From Proteobacteria bacterium UBA7415 (GTDB taxonomy: Bacteria > Pseudomonadota > Gammaproteobacteria > Arenicellales > Arenicellaceae), in NCBI GenBank assembly GCA_002470515.1, contig DKML01000014.1:1-64000 (forward strand): 64,000 bases of DNA, given 5' to 3'. A model generated the notes under the pieces. That model was given only the letters and a program-made list of their open reading frames with translations, did no database searches and had not been told where the DNA came from. Position numbers and translations under genes: made by a program. How positions within the stretch are numbered: the stretch's first letter is position 1; every line of letters starts with the position of its first letter. Shown here piece by piece: positions 19,202-27,294 of this stretch.

Positions 19202-19233
19202 AAAAAAACCTCGCTTCTTGCGAGGTTTTTTTT
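19202..19233 (+). terminator. Bidirectional terminator between rpmA and cysG
   Basis: A run of A (19202-19208), CCTCGC, loop TTCTT, GCGAGG and a run of T (19226-19233) form a stem flanked by both A and T tracts. It can stop transcription from rpmA on the plus strand and from cysG on the minus strand. Confidence 0.93.
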
Positions 19234-19285
19234 GGCTTCAGCAGCTAAAACCAAACCGCTACTACTATGGCGCTGTTTAGCCCTG

Positions 19286-20674
19286 TCAAGGCTCAAACCA
19301 CTTTAACTCCGACCGCAAGCTTACGACCGAGCCAATAATGATTAACGTGGGCGCTTGTATGTCCTCAGATTCAACTGTTACCGGTAGAGTCGACAACGTA
19401 CCCGTAAACACTCGTTGAGACTGTGTTGTGCCCTGCTCAATAAGTGCAATAGGCGTTGAGGCGTCCAGTCCATGTTCTACCAATTTCGCGCAGAGGTGAC
19501 TCAAACCTACAAGCCCCATATAAACAACTATAGTCTGCGACGGTTGAACTAGTTGTTGCCAATTTAAATCGATGCTGCCGTTTTTTAAATGACCCGTAAC
19601 AAACACGCAGGATTGAGCGTGGTCTCTGTGAGTTAACGGAATGCCTGCATAGCTAGCACATCCATTAGCAGCGCTAATTCCCGGTACAATTTGAAACGGA
19701 ATGCCCGCGGTACTTAGTTTTTCTAGCTCTTCTCCCCCGCGACCAAAAATAAAAGGATCTCCGCCTTTTAGTCGTACAACTTTTTTACCTTCTTGCGCGA
19801 GTTCGACTAAAAGATCGTTTATTTGCGGTTGCGGTATAGCGTGCTCAGCTCTTCGTTTGCCTACATAGATGCGATCAGCGTCACGCCGGGTAAGATTGAG
19901 AATTTCGGGACTCACAAGACGGTCATAGAGCACTACATCAGCGCTTTGCATCAACCTTAATGCGCGAAACGTTAAAAGGTCTGGGTCGCCAGGACCCGCA
20001 CCAACTAACCAGACTTCTCCGCCAACGTCTGACTCTATTCCTTGGCTCAGCTGGTCTAACGAAAGCTCTAATTGCTGCTCCCCCTCGACGTGTCTACCGC
20101 TAAAGAACAGCTCTGCAATAGGGCCTGAAACAACCCGTTCCCAAAACCGCTTACGGGTAGTTTCAGAATCTGTTATGTCGCTTAACCTAGCGCGGTAGCG
20201 GCGCATTGTGTCGGCCAGCTTGCCGTAGCTTGCGGGTATAATTGCCTCGAGCTTGGCTCTGAGTATACGGGCAAGAACCGGCGCGCCTCCGCCTGTGGAT
20301 ATAGCGACTAAGACGGGTGATCTATCAACTATTGACGGCGTAATAAAGCTACACAGCTCGGGTTGGTCTACGACATTTACCGGAACATTGATCTGGTTTG
20401 CGAGTTCTGAAACGCGTCTATTCACTAACGATTCACTTGTTGCAGCCGTTACTAGGCGATACCCCTTAATGTCAGTATCTTGGAATTCGCGCTCAATTAA
20501 ATTAACCTTCTGACCAAATTCATCGCGTATTTCTTTGCAGATATCTGGCGCGACTACGGTAATGTTTGCGCCGGCCGAGGCTTGCAGTCGGATTTTTCGT
20601 AAAGCGACTGGACCAGCCCCCACAACTAAACAAGGCTGACCTTGTATGTCCATAAATATTGGATAGTTCTGCAT
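19286..20674 (-). CDS. cysG: Siroheme synthase, trifunctional
   Basis: CysG makes siroheme, the cofactor of sulfite and nitrite reductases, from uroporphyrinogen III. The 462 residues have an N-terminal NAD-binding dehydrogenase and ferrochelatase module (CLVVGAGPVALRK, about 15-27; NVVDQPE, about 100-106; STGGGAPVLAR, about 126-136). The C-terminal part from residue 221 is a SAM-dependent methyltransferase with VWLVGAGPGDPDLL, VVRLKGGDPFIFGRGGEE and GIPLTHRDHA. No reductase gene is in the window, so the use of the cofactor cannot be told. Divergent from the TrpD2-like gene. Confidence 0.96.
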   Translation of the reverse strand: MQNYPIFMDIQGQPCLVVGAGPVALRKIRLQASAGANITVVAPDICKEIRDEFGQKVNLIEREFQDTDIKGYRLVTAATSESLVNRRVSELANQINVPVNVVDQPELCSFITPSIVDRSPVLVAISTGGGAPVLARILRAKLEAIIPASYGKLADTMRRYRARLSDITDSETTRKRFWERVVSGPIAELFFSGRHVEGEQQLELSLDQLSQGIESDVGGEVWLVGAGPGDPDLLTFRALRLMQSADVVLYDRLVSPEILNLTRRDADRIYVGKRRAEHAIPQPQINDLLVELAQEGKKVVRLKGGDPFIFGRGGEELEKLSTAGIPFQIVPGISAANGCASYAGIPLTHRDHAQSCVFVTGHLKNGSIDLNWQQLVQPSQTIVVYMGLVGLSHLCAKLVEHGLDASTPIALIEQGTTQSQRVFTGTLSTLPVTVESEDIQAPTLIIIGSVVSLRSELKWFEP

Positions 20675-20844
20675 AATTACAAGTGTAGTGTTTTAGTACG
20701 GCGAATTAGTTTACTCAGTACAACATCGCTATGATCATTGCTTTGTTAGCATGAAACCATAAAGCGACAAAAACAACCATAGGCATTTACTGGTCACTCA
20801 CATGGCTGATAAAAGAGCCGCAATAGTATTATGAGAAATGAGTA

Positions 20845-21936
20845 ATGACCCAGCCTAAATCATCAAGCAGTGAATTCGCAACGATAGACAGTGCCATTCA
20901 CTCGGCCATTCAAGATGTGGCGGTTGGTCCTGATCGCGGGCGCAATATTTCGATGGATCATGCGGCATTGGTTATGCAGGGAATATTAGATGATGCCGTT
21001 GATCCCGTGCAAGCAGCAGTACTGCTCATTGCGTTACGTATGAAACGCGAGAGCGAACAAGAGATGCGCGGGCTTACAAAGGCGGCACAGTTGCGAGTGA
21101 AGACGCAAACAGTCAACACAAGCCATCTGATAACCCTAGTAGACCCTTTTGATGGCTATTCACGTACTTTGAGTGTTTCGGCCTTTATTCCTGCACTACT
21201 CGCCGCGTGCGGCTATCCCAGCGTTATCCACGGCGTAGAGTCAGTAGGGCCTAAGTTTGGCGTAACCGTGCGCCAGGTCTTAAGCTCGAATCCCAAATTT
21301 GAGGTTGATTTTGAGGAAGCGGCCAAACAGATAGAATCCCATGGTTGGGCCTATTTAGACCAGAGTGACTATCTGCCTGAACTACATAATCTCATACCAC
21401 TGCGAAACCGAATTATTAAGCGCACGGCACTTACAACCTTTGAGCGGGTTTTGGCACCAATTGTAACCACAGGCAGTAATCACCTTGCGCTGGGCTACGT
21501 GCATAAAGCCTACCCAGAAATATACGCAGGCATCGCACAACAAGCCGGATTTGACTTTATTCATTTACATAAAGGCGTAGAGGGCGGCTTGATGATTGCT
21601 GCGCACAAGCCGTTCGCTCGATACTCTGCAGATCTTCGCAATAAAGACGTTCGTTTGATTAAACAGCAACATGGCGTAGACGAGCACGCATCGCCGCTGC
21701 GTAAACTGGATTCAACCTTGAGTGTCGGTGAACAAGCGCGCTTGTGCTATCAACAAGGTGTAGATACTCTAGGAGGGCTAGAAGGGCCTGGTCGAGATGC
21801 TTTGTTGGCGAGCTGTGCGAATATATTGTCGTCGGTTGTTAGTGGTCTAGACTATGCACAAGCGGTTGAAAAAGCGCGCTTAGAGATTGATAATGGCTCA
21901 GCGTTAGAGTATTTCAATGCGGCACTGAAGCCTTAG
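20845..21936 (+). CDS. TrpD2/YbiB-like protein of the anthranilate phosphoribosyltransferase fold
   Basis: The 363 residues resemble the YbiB (TrpD2) family, which has the fold of anthranilate phosphoribosyltransferase but binds nucleic acid in E. coli rather than acting in tryptophan synthesis. Visible features are the N-terminal helical part with ALVMQGILDDAVDPVQAAVL and LRMKRESEQEMRGLTKA. The central part reads VIHGVESVGPKFGVTVRQVL, where real TrpD has KHGN and glycine-rich phosphate motifs. The gene is divergent from cysG. No trp genes are near. A tryptophan enzyme is unlikely, and the function is unproven. Confidence 0.8.
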   Translation: MTQPKSSSSEFATIDSAIHSAIQDVAVGPDRGRNISMDHAALVMQGILDDAVDPVQAAVLLIALRMKRESEQEMRGLTKAAQLRVKTQTVNTSHLITLVDPFDGYSRTLSVSAFIPALLAACGYPSVIHGVESVGPKFGVTVRQVLSSNPKFEVDFEEAAKQIESHGWAYLDQSDYLPELHNLIPLRNRIIKRTALTTFERVLAPIVTTGSNHLALGYVHKAYPEIYAGIAQQAGFDFIHLHKGVEGGLMIAAHKPFARYSADLRNKDVRLIKQQHGVDEHASPLRKLDSTLSVGEQARLCYQQGVDTLGGLEGPGRDALLASCANILSSVVSGLDYAQAVEKARLEIDNGSALEYFNAALKP

Positions 21937-22049
21937 AGCTTTAGCGTTATTGCTGCCAATTTTGAGTCTCTATTTGCATGTTTAATTGCCAGTCTTAATA
22001 TTTACAAGTCTTATACCTATCTACCTACCGGAAATTTCCACGAGCACTG

Positions 22050-23150
22050 ATGGCCGAACAACATAGTAAAAAGGAAGCGATGGAGTTTCTTACCAGCATT
22101 TTGTCGTCAGCTTGCCAGTTCGGAGCGTCAGATATTCATATACGCGCTGGTCATCAAATAATGATGCGCTTGGACGGCCGTGTACGACACGTAAAAGGCT
22201 CGCCAGAGATGACCGACGATATGATCCAGCGTCTTATCTTTCCACTAGTCGAGGAGTACCACCTCAACGTGTTTGAGCAAGAGAAACAAGTGGACTTTGC
22301 GTTGACCGATAATGTAGAGAACAGAGTGCGTGTAAACCTATACAGGCAGATGGGCCACCTCGCTATGGTCATGCGGGTAATTAATAACACAATCCCGTCG
22401 CCAAGCGATTTGGGTTTACCCGAAGAAGTGAGCATTATTAGCAAGATGCGTCAGGGTTTGGTGATTTTTTCAGGTGCTACCGGCAGTGGTAAGTCTACCT
22501 CTATGGCGTCGCTTCTCAATAAGATTAACGCTGAGCGATACGTGCATATATTAACGATTGAAGACCCCATCGAATACAAGTTTGAAGAACAGAGGGCAAT
22601 TATCTCTCAACGCCAAATTGGTATAGACGTACCGTCGTATTCGCTTGCTATGAAATCTGCTTTACGCGAAGACCCAGACGTAATCTTAATGGGCGAGATG
22701 CGTGATGCCGAGAGTATAGACATAGCGCTTACAGCCGCAGAGACGGGCCATCTTGTGTTATCAACACTGCACGCGCCAAACTCTGCAGATGCTATCAATA
22801 GGATAGTTTCAACGTTTGAAGGTGCTGAACAAAAAACGATTCGCACCAAATTAGCTCAAAATTTACGTTCTATCGTAACTCAGAAACTTCTACCTAGACT
22901 CAGTGGAACGGGCCGAGCGGTAGCCTGTGAGGTTCTGCAAATAAGCGCCTTTGCACGCGACTTAATCATTGACCCAGAGCGTATTCAAGACTTAAAGGAC
23001 CTAATTAAGAGTGGCGATCAGGGCTCGGGAAATTTGTACTTTGATGACTACTTAGAGCACCTAGTGCGCGAAGAAATTATTAGTCACGAAGTAGCCTTAG
23101 ATAACGCTTCAAGTGTTACTGATTTGGCGTTAAAGCTAAAAGGGTTTTAG
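22050..23150 (+). CDS. PilT/PilU-family ATPase (type IV pilus retraction motor family)
   Basis: PilT and PilU are hexameric ATPases that pull type IV pili back. The 366 residues show the N-terminal GASDIHIRAG, Walker A GATGSGKSTSMA (about 149-160), the Asp box TIEDPIEYKF, the Walker B region PDVILMGEMRD and the His box ETGHLVLSTLHAPN. No other pilus gene is in the window, so this is an isolated copy. It may work with a pilus encoded elsewhere. The assignment to PilT or PilU cannot be settled from sequence alone. Confidence 0.9.
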   Translation: MAEQHSKKEAMEFLTSILSSACQFGASDIHIRAGHQIMMRLDGRVRHVKGSPEMTDDMIQRLIFPLVEEYHLNVFEQEKQVDFALTDNVENRVRVNLYRQMGHLAMVMRVINNTIPSPSDLGLPEEVSIISKMRQGLVIFSGATGSGKSTSMASLLNKINAERYVHILTIEDPIEYKFEEQRAIISQRQIGIDVPSYSLAMKSALREDPDVILMGEMRDAESIDIALTAAETGHLVLSTLHAPNSADAINRIVSTFEGAEQKTIRTKLAQNLRSIVTQKLLPRLSGTGRAVACEVLQISAFARDLIIDPERIQDLKDLIKSGDQGSGNLYFDDYLEHLVREEIISHEVALDNASSVTDLALKLKGF

Positions 23151-23569
23151 CGTTAGATTAGCCTAATTTTTTTACCAGACCAGTTAGCCGAAAATGTTGT
23201 GCAAGCTTATAGGTGATTGCTTGCCACTTGCGCTAAAAATCTCTCTTAGAAGCATGTGTCCGGCTAGTTGACTTGCTTGGTCTTCGTAGGTCTGAGATTT
23301 GCAGTATTCTCATAAGTGGGTAACATTCACCTTGGCTCGCTTCACTCAATTTTAAATTCACCAGGCGGTCAATTCTGGCAAAAAGAGCAAGGAGGCAATG
23401 CATTGTTGGATGATTCAGTTCGAGAAATTCTGGAATCAAACGTCGAGCATCAAGATTCTCTTGTCGTTGGATCGAGTAATAAGTGAACGCTCGTTTTAGT
23501 TTTAGTTTTAGTTTTAGCTTAGCCTGTGTATTAAAGACGTTTTCCACAACCTAATCAGGAATTAATTCT
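23151..23569. other. Gap of 419 bp without a supported gene
   Basis: After the PilT-like gene a weak hairpin with T run (AGATTAGCCTAATTTTTTT, about 23155-23173) may end transcription. Four perfect tandem copies of TTTTAG occupy 23494-23517. A 33-codon plus-strand frame (23398-23499) has GGAGG only 2 nt before its ATG. A 104-codon minus-strand frame runs across the repeat. Neither frame matches a family I know. Confidence 0.5.
23494..23517 (+). repeat. Four tandem copies of TTTTAG
   Basis: The hexamer TTTTAG is repeated four times without error. It lies about 50 bp before the hotdog thioesterase start, where a change in copy number could alter promoter spacing. Confidence 0.85.
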
Positions 23570-23992
23570 ATGGCTGATATAACAGTAAAGCTTCCTCTGA
23601 CTAACGAAAACGTAGAGCAAGCCTATGATGAAATATTTGCTCCTTGGATAAAGAGCATGGGGCTACGCGACATACAAATAAATAAGGGCAAGGCTTCGGC
23701 TGTTCTACCTCAAAGTATAAGTTTGCAATGGGCGAATGGCGCAATTTGTGGGCAGGCAATCATGGCCGCGATTGATACTGTAGTCGCTATGGCAATGTTA
23801 ACGACTGATAAGTTCTCAAAAGGTACTGCGAGTCAAAACACACAATTTCTTAGCCCAGCGATTGGAGAAGATCTTCTCATTGATGTGAACGTTCTGAAAT
23901 TTGGAAAAGTGATTGCTTATGCCGAGACCAAAGTTACTTTGGTAAATTCCGGTAAGCTTGTTGCACACGCTACCAATGAATTCGTTTTTTGA
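23570..23992 (+). CDS. PaaI-like hotdog-fold thioesterase
   Basis: The 140 residues fit the hotdog fold of PaaI-type acyl-CoA thioesterases: an N-terminal helix segment, AVLPQSISLQWANGAICGQA, the central hotdog helix IMAAIDTVVAMAML with Asp69 as a likely catalytic acid, and the strand ASQNTQFLSPAIGEDLLIDV. The last strand ends KLVAHATNEFVF. The substrate is unknown. It is followed by the cupin gene after 29 bp, so they probably share a transcript. Confidence 0.75.
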   Translation: MADITVKLPLTNENVEQAYDEIFAPWIKSMGLRDIQINKGKASAVLPQSISLQWANGAICGQAIMAAIDTVVAMAMLTTDKFSKGTASQNTQFLSPAIGEDLLIDVNVLKFGKVIAYAETKVTLVNSGKLVAHATNEFVF

Positions 23993-24021
23993 TCTTCAAA
24001 GTACGTAAGGTGTTTTAGGCG

Positions 24022-24363
24022 ATGAGCATTATTAGTACTGAAAATTCAGAACACTATAAATGGGGTGAGTCCTCTGACGGATGGCACTTACTAAAGTCGG
24101 ATGACTTAAGCGTCATCGAAGAATTAGTGCCTGCGGGCGAGCAAGAGCAACGGCATTATCATGAGAAAGCGCAGCAATTTCTCTATGTTCTGTCTGGGCA
24201 AGCCAGTTTGGAAGTCGCAGGCAAAGAGCGCGTTTTAAATTCTGGTCACGGTTTCCATATTCCCGCGAAAGTACCACACCAACTCCGTAACTGTGGGACA
24301 GAGCCTCTTAGGTTTCTTGTTGCTTCTCAGCCAAAAAGCCACGGCGATCGGGTAAATGTTTGA
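24022..24363 (+). CDS. Small single-domain cupin protein
   Basis: The 113 residues form one cupin barrel. Motif 1 is HYHEKAQQFLYVLSG with His45 and His47; the usual glutamate position holds Gln. Motif 2 is GHGFHIPAKVPHQLRN with His86. A metal site with His45, His47 and His86 is plausible. Substrate and reaction are unknown. The gene lies between the thioesterase (29 bp upstream) and the acyltransferase (93 bp downstream). Confidence 0.8.
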   Translation: MSIISTENSEHYKWGESSDGWHLLKSDDLSVIEELVPAGEQEQRHYHEKAQQFLYVLSGQASLEVAGKERVLNSGHGFHIPAKVPHQLRNCGTEPLRFLVASQPKSHGDRVNV

Positions 24364-24456
24364 TGCTTCGTCCAACGATAGTCGAGCCAAGCAAGTCCAC
24401 ATAAGAGCATAAATCCATTACCTTGATAGGTTAGAGCGTCGGTGTTAGGAGGTGTT

Positions 24457-25179
24457 ATGAATCCAGTTTCACAAATTCTAAAATATTTTCTCGTTGTTAG
24501 TTTGATGGTGCCCATGCTCAGTATGGCGTTGATCGTAGCGCCATTTTCCAGCAGCACCGGTTGGCGTATTGTTCGAAGTTGGAACCGAGTCGCTCTATGG
24601 GTATTTGGTGTTACAGTCCAGGTGGAATTCGCGGGCGACCCTTCTGAGCTAGATGGAGGCGGTATCTTAGTAGGGCTTACTCAACAAAGCCTCTTAGATC
24701 CAACTGCAGGCTATGCGGCTTGGGATAAACGAGTAATGAGCATCTGGAACATCGAGTATGCCCTAATTCCGTTTTTCGGTTGGGTAACGGTTCTGCTCGG
24801 CTGGATCATCATTCGCCAAAGACCTGAGCAAGCTAAACGCCAGCTTCGAAAAGCCGCTGAATACGCAGCATCAGGTGGGTTGGTTTACTTGTCGGCCGAA
24901 GGGCAAAGAAGTCTGGATGGGAGTTTAAGCCCGTACAAAAAAGGTCCAATCGTATTGGCAATTGAGTCACAGGCGCCGATTCTTCCGCTCTATATGTCAG
25001 GGAGTAGAGAGTGCCTTCCCGTGGGTGAGTGGAAGATCCGACCGGGCAATATCCTAGTGCGTTATTTGCCAGCTATTTCCACAACAGGCCTCACTTATGA
25101 AGATCGCAACACACTTTTGGATAAGCTTCGAGCTATTGGCGAAACTGAGCATAACGCTTTTAGCCGAGGGTTGCCCTAG
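24457..25179 (+). CDS. PlsC-like acyltransferase with Gln in place of the catalytic His
   Basis: The 240 residues start with a hydrophobic segment (about 8-30) and match the 1-acylglycerol-3-phosphate acyltransferase family in length and layout. In block I the usual HX4D motif reads Q76-Q77-S78-L79-L80-D81, so the His of the catalytic pair is Gln. Block III keeps E148-G149 (SAEGQRS), and block IV reads PILPLYMSG. PIPFFGW-like and PYKKG stretches are also kept. The start at 24457 is chosen because AGGAGGTG lies at 24447-24454; a GTG at 24442 is also in frame. Loss of acyl transfer activity, or a changed mechanism, is possible. Confidence 0.8.
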   Translation: MNPVSQILKYFLVVSLMVPMLSMALIVAPFSSSTGWRIVRSWNRVALWVFGVTVQVEFAGDPSELDGGGILVGLTQQSLLDPTAGYAAWDKRVMSIWNIEYALIPFFGWVTVLLGWIIIRQRPEQAKRQLRKAAEYAASGGLVYLSAEGQRSLDGSLSPYKKGPIVLAIESQAPILPLYMSGSRECLPVGEWKIRPGNILVRYLPAISTTGLTYEDRNTLLDKLRAIGETEHNAFSRGLP

Positions 25180-25210
25180 CTGTGATCTTAGATATCGCTG
25201 ATCAAAACAG

Positions 25211-25675
25211 CTACAACGTTTTTACTCGCGCCATGACATCTTCTATATGAGTTTTAACCTTCACTTTACGAATCTCATCAACTAACGTGCCTTTCGCGTC
25301 AAAGATAAAAGTGCTGCGTTCGATGCCCATATAGGTTTTGCCGTACATGCTTTTTTGTTTTATTACATCGAACGCATTGCACAACGTTTCATCTGGGTCT
25401 GAGATTAGATCGAACGGGAATTCGTGTTTGTTAATAAAGTTCTGATGCGAACGAACACTTTCTCGCGATACGCCAACGACCTCCGCATTCAGTTTTTGTA
25501 ATTCCGAATAGTGGTCGCGTAAGTCTTGCCCTTGAGTAGTACATCCTGGAGTGTTGTCTTTTGGATAAAAGTACAGCACTAGAATTTTTCCAGCGTAGCT
25601 TTTGAGGTTTACTTCGCCGTTATTCGTGGTTGCTACGTTTAAGTCGGGAAGGGTATCGCCGATTTGAATGCTCAT
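25211..25675 (-). CDS. bcp: Thiol peroxidase of the Bcp/PrxQ type
   Basis: Bcp reduces hydrogen peroxide and organic peroxides using thioredoxin. The 154 residues contain YFYPKDNTPGCTTQ with peroxidatic Cys45. In E. coli the resolving cysteine lies five residues later; here that position is Gln50. The only other cysteine is Cys99. The protein therefore either works as a 1-Cys enzyme or uses another route. It is convergent with the acyltransferase gene 31 bp away and is not linked to its neighbours by function. Confidence 0.93.
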   Translation of the reverse strand: MSIQIGDTLPDLNVATTNNGEVNLKSYAGKILVLYFYPKDNTPGCTTQGQDLRDHYSELQKLNAEVVGVSRESVRSHQNFINKHEFPFDLISDPDETLCNAFDVIKQKSMYGKTYMGIERSTFIFDAKGTLVDEIRKVKVKTHIEDVMARVKTL

Positions 25676-25756
25676 TGTAATAATCTCCGTTGCTTGTTCT
25701 GTATCGCTGCGTTTAAGTAAAAAGTCGCTGCTGAGTAGTTTGTTCCAGTATATAGA

Positions 25757-26404
25757 TCAGTCGATCACTGGCCAGTGAAGCCGTTCTGCATGGGCTCTTA
25801 GGCGGTCATCCGGTGTAACCGCTATGGCAGTGTCCGCATACTCCATTAACGGTAAGTCGTTATAGGAGTCGCTATAAAAGGTAGTGTGCTCAAACGATTG
25901 GTCAGTGCTTAATAACCACTCTTTAACTCGATCAATCTTGCCTTCTTTGAAACAGGGAATGCCACATACTTTGCCTGTATACGCCCCATCGACAAGTTCT
26001 GCTCGCGTTGCAATCAGGGTGGGTATGCCGAGTCGATCCGCAATGGGTTGGGTCACAAAATCGTTGGTCGCCGTAACGATAACTAACTCGTCTCCTGCGG
26101 CCTGGTGTTTTTCAATAAGATCGGTTTTGCCTGAAGCAATCATTGGTTCAATGATTTGCTCGACAAAGTCAGCTCGCCATTTTAATAACTGTTGCATAGA
26201 ATTGTTGTGCAGCACTTCAAACTGGTACTCACAAAACTCAAATATGTCTAGAGTTCCATTAAGGTACTGCTGATAAAACATGTCTTGTTTAAGCTGTTGT
26301 TCATGCGCATCAACCACACCAATTTCGGCGAGATACATCCCCCAACCATGATCGCTATCACCATTGAGTAGGGTGTTGTCTAAATCAAATAGAGCTAAAT
26401 TCAT
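25757..26404 (-). CDS. HAD-IB family phosphatase (SerB-like)
   Basis: The 215 residues belong to the phosphoserine-phosphatase-like subfamily IB of the HAD superfamily. Motif I is D7-L-D9-N-T11, with Asp7 as the likely nucleophile. Motif II is the Thr of VIVTATNDFV. The later YSDSYNDLPLM gives the acidic motif that binds magnesium. The substrate is not known; relatives have been assigned to phosphoserine or histidinol phosphate. It is divergent from rppH, a pairing that also occurs in pseudomonads. Confidence 0.85.
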   Translation of the reverse strand: MNLALFDLDNTLLNGDSDHGWGMYLAEIGVVDAHEQQLKQDMFYQQYLNGTLDIFEFCEYQFEVLHNNSMQQLLKWRADFVEQIIEPMIASGKTDLIEKHQAAGDELVIVTATNDFVTQPIADRLGIPTLIATRAELVDGAYTGKVCGIPCFKEGKIDRVKEWLLSTDQSFEHTTFYSDSYNDLPLMEYADTAIAVTPDDRLRAHAERLHWPVID

Positions 26405-26515
26405 AATATTGTGGGTGTCTTGTTCAGGGCCTAGTTTTAAAATTAGGCTTTATAGCGCAATTAATAATTACGGTGTTATGAGATTCAGGTGGACTGAAGC
26501 TAATGCTTGATTATA

Positions 26516-27082
26516 ATGACAGTCGATCTAAAGAAAATGACAATTCAACCAATGCAGAAATTTGAACCAATATTTGCCAATGACGGTTATCGACCAAATG
26601 TTGGGATTATTGTCTGCAATGACGATGGCGGAGTGTTCTGGGCGCGTCGAGTAAATCACGACGGCTGGCAGTTTCCGCAAGGTGGTGTGGCACGAGATGA
26701 AAATCTTCTCACCGCGATGTACCGAGAACTAGAAGAAGAAACCGGCATACTGGAATCGCATGTAGACCTTGTTGCTCATACTCAAACTTGGTTGCACTAC
26801 GACCTCCCGGGCAGTTTGTTGCGCAACCAAAAGCGCCGTTACATGCGCTCTAAGCAACGCAATCAAGTGTCCTTCCGTGGTCAGAAGCAGGTGTGGTTTT
26901 TATTGCACTTGCGCGAAGACGATTCTGTAGTAAATCTAAAATCAGGATCAGAGAAACCAGAGTTTGATGATTGGAAATGGGTTGAGGCTGACTTTGCCGT
27001 AGAAAATATTGTTGATTTTAAGCGCGGCGTTTATCAAAAGGCACTCGACGAACTCAAGCCCTTCTTGCCGAATACAGCCTAG
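26516..27082 (+). CDS. rppH: RNA pyrophosphohydrolase RppH
   Basis: RppH removes pyrophosphate from mRNA 5' ends and so starts decay. The Nudix box reads GGVARDENLLTAMYRELEEE followed by TGI. FANDGYRPNVGIIVCNDDGG and GQKQVWFLLHL match the E. coli enzyme. The protein is about 20 residues longer at the N-terminus than E. coli RppH. ATG 26516 is used here, but ATG 26537 and ATG 26552 are possible because none has a clear ribosome-binding site. Confidence 0.94.
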   Translation: MTVDLKKMTIQPMQKFEPIFANDGYRPNVGIIVCNDDGGVFWARRVNHDGWQFPQGGVARDENLLTAMYRELEEETGILESHVDLVAHTQTWLHYDLPGSLLRNQKRRYMRSKQRNQVSFRGQKQVWFLLHLREDDSVVNLKSGSEKPEFDDWKWVEADFAVENIVDFKRGVYQKALDELKPFLPNTA

Positions 27083-27120
27083 AGTTACGTAAACTTGCCG
27101 AGAGTTACATAAACTAGCAT
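27081..27120 (+). repeat. Two-copy 20-bp tandem repeat after rppH
   Basis: AGAGTTACGTAAACT and AGAGTTACATAAACT start two adjacent 20-bp units (27081-27100 and 27101-27120) that match at 16 of 20 positions. The first unit overlaps the rppH stop. Not a terminator. A small duplication. Confidence 0.7.
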
Positions 27121-27294
27121 GCAGCTTGGTTCAATTCAGTCTGGTCCTAGCTATACCAATCAAAATCACTAATTACCGCCTTGACGAAAAAACCTAGAAT
27201 GAATTTTCGAATGTCTTTATTCACCAAGTTAACTGCTGTTACGCGCAAATCTATTTCAAGTGATATCCGTGATCGTATTTCGTTTAGAGGTTGT

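Noticed and set aside
23233..23547. Minus-strand frame of 104 codons between the PilT-like and hotdog genes
   Set aside because: It runs through the TTTTAG repeat (giving a Lys-Leu run), has no family similarity that I recognise, and no clear ribosome-binding site.
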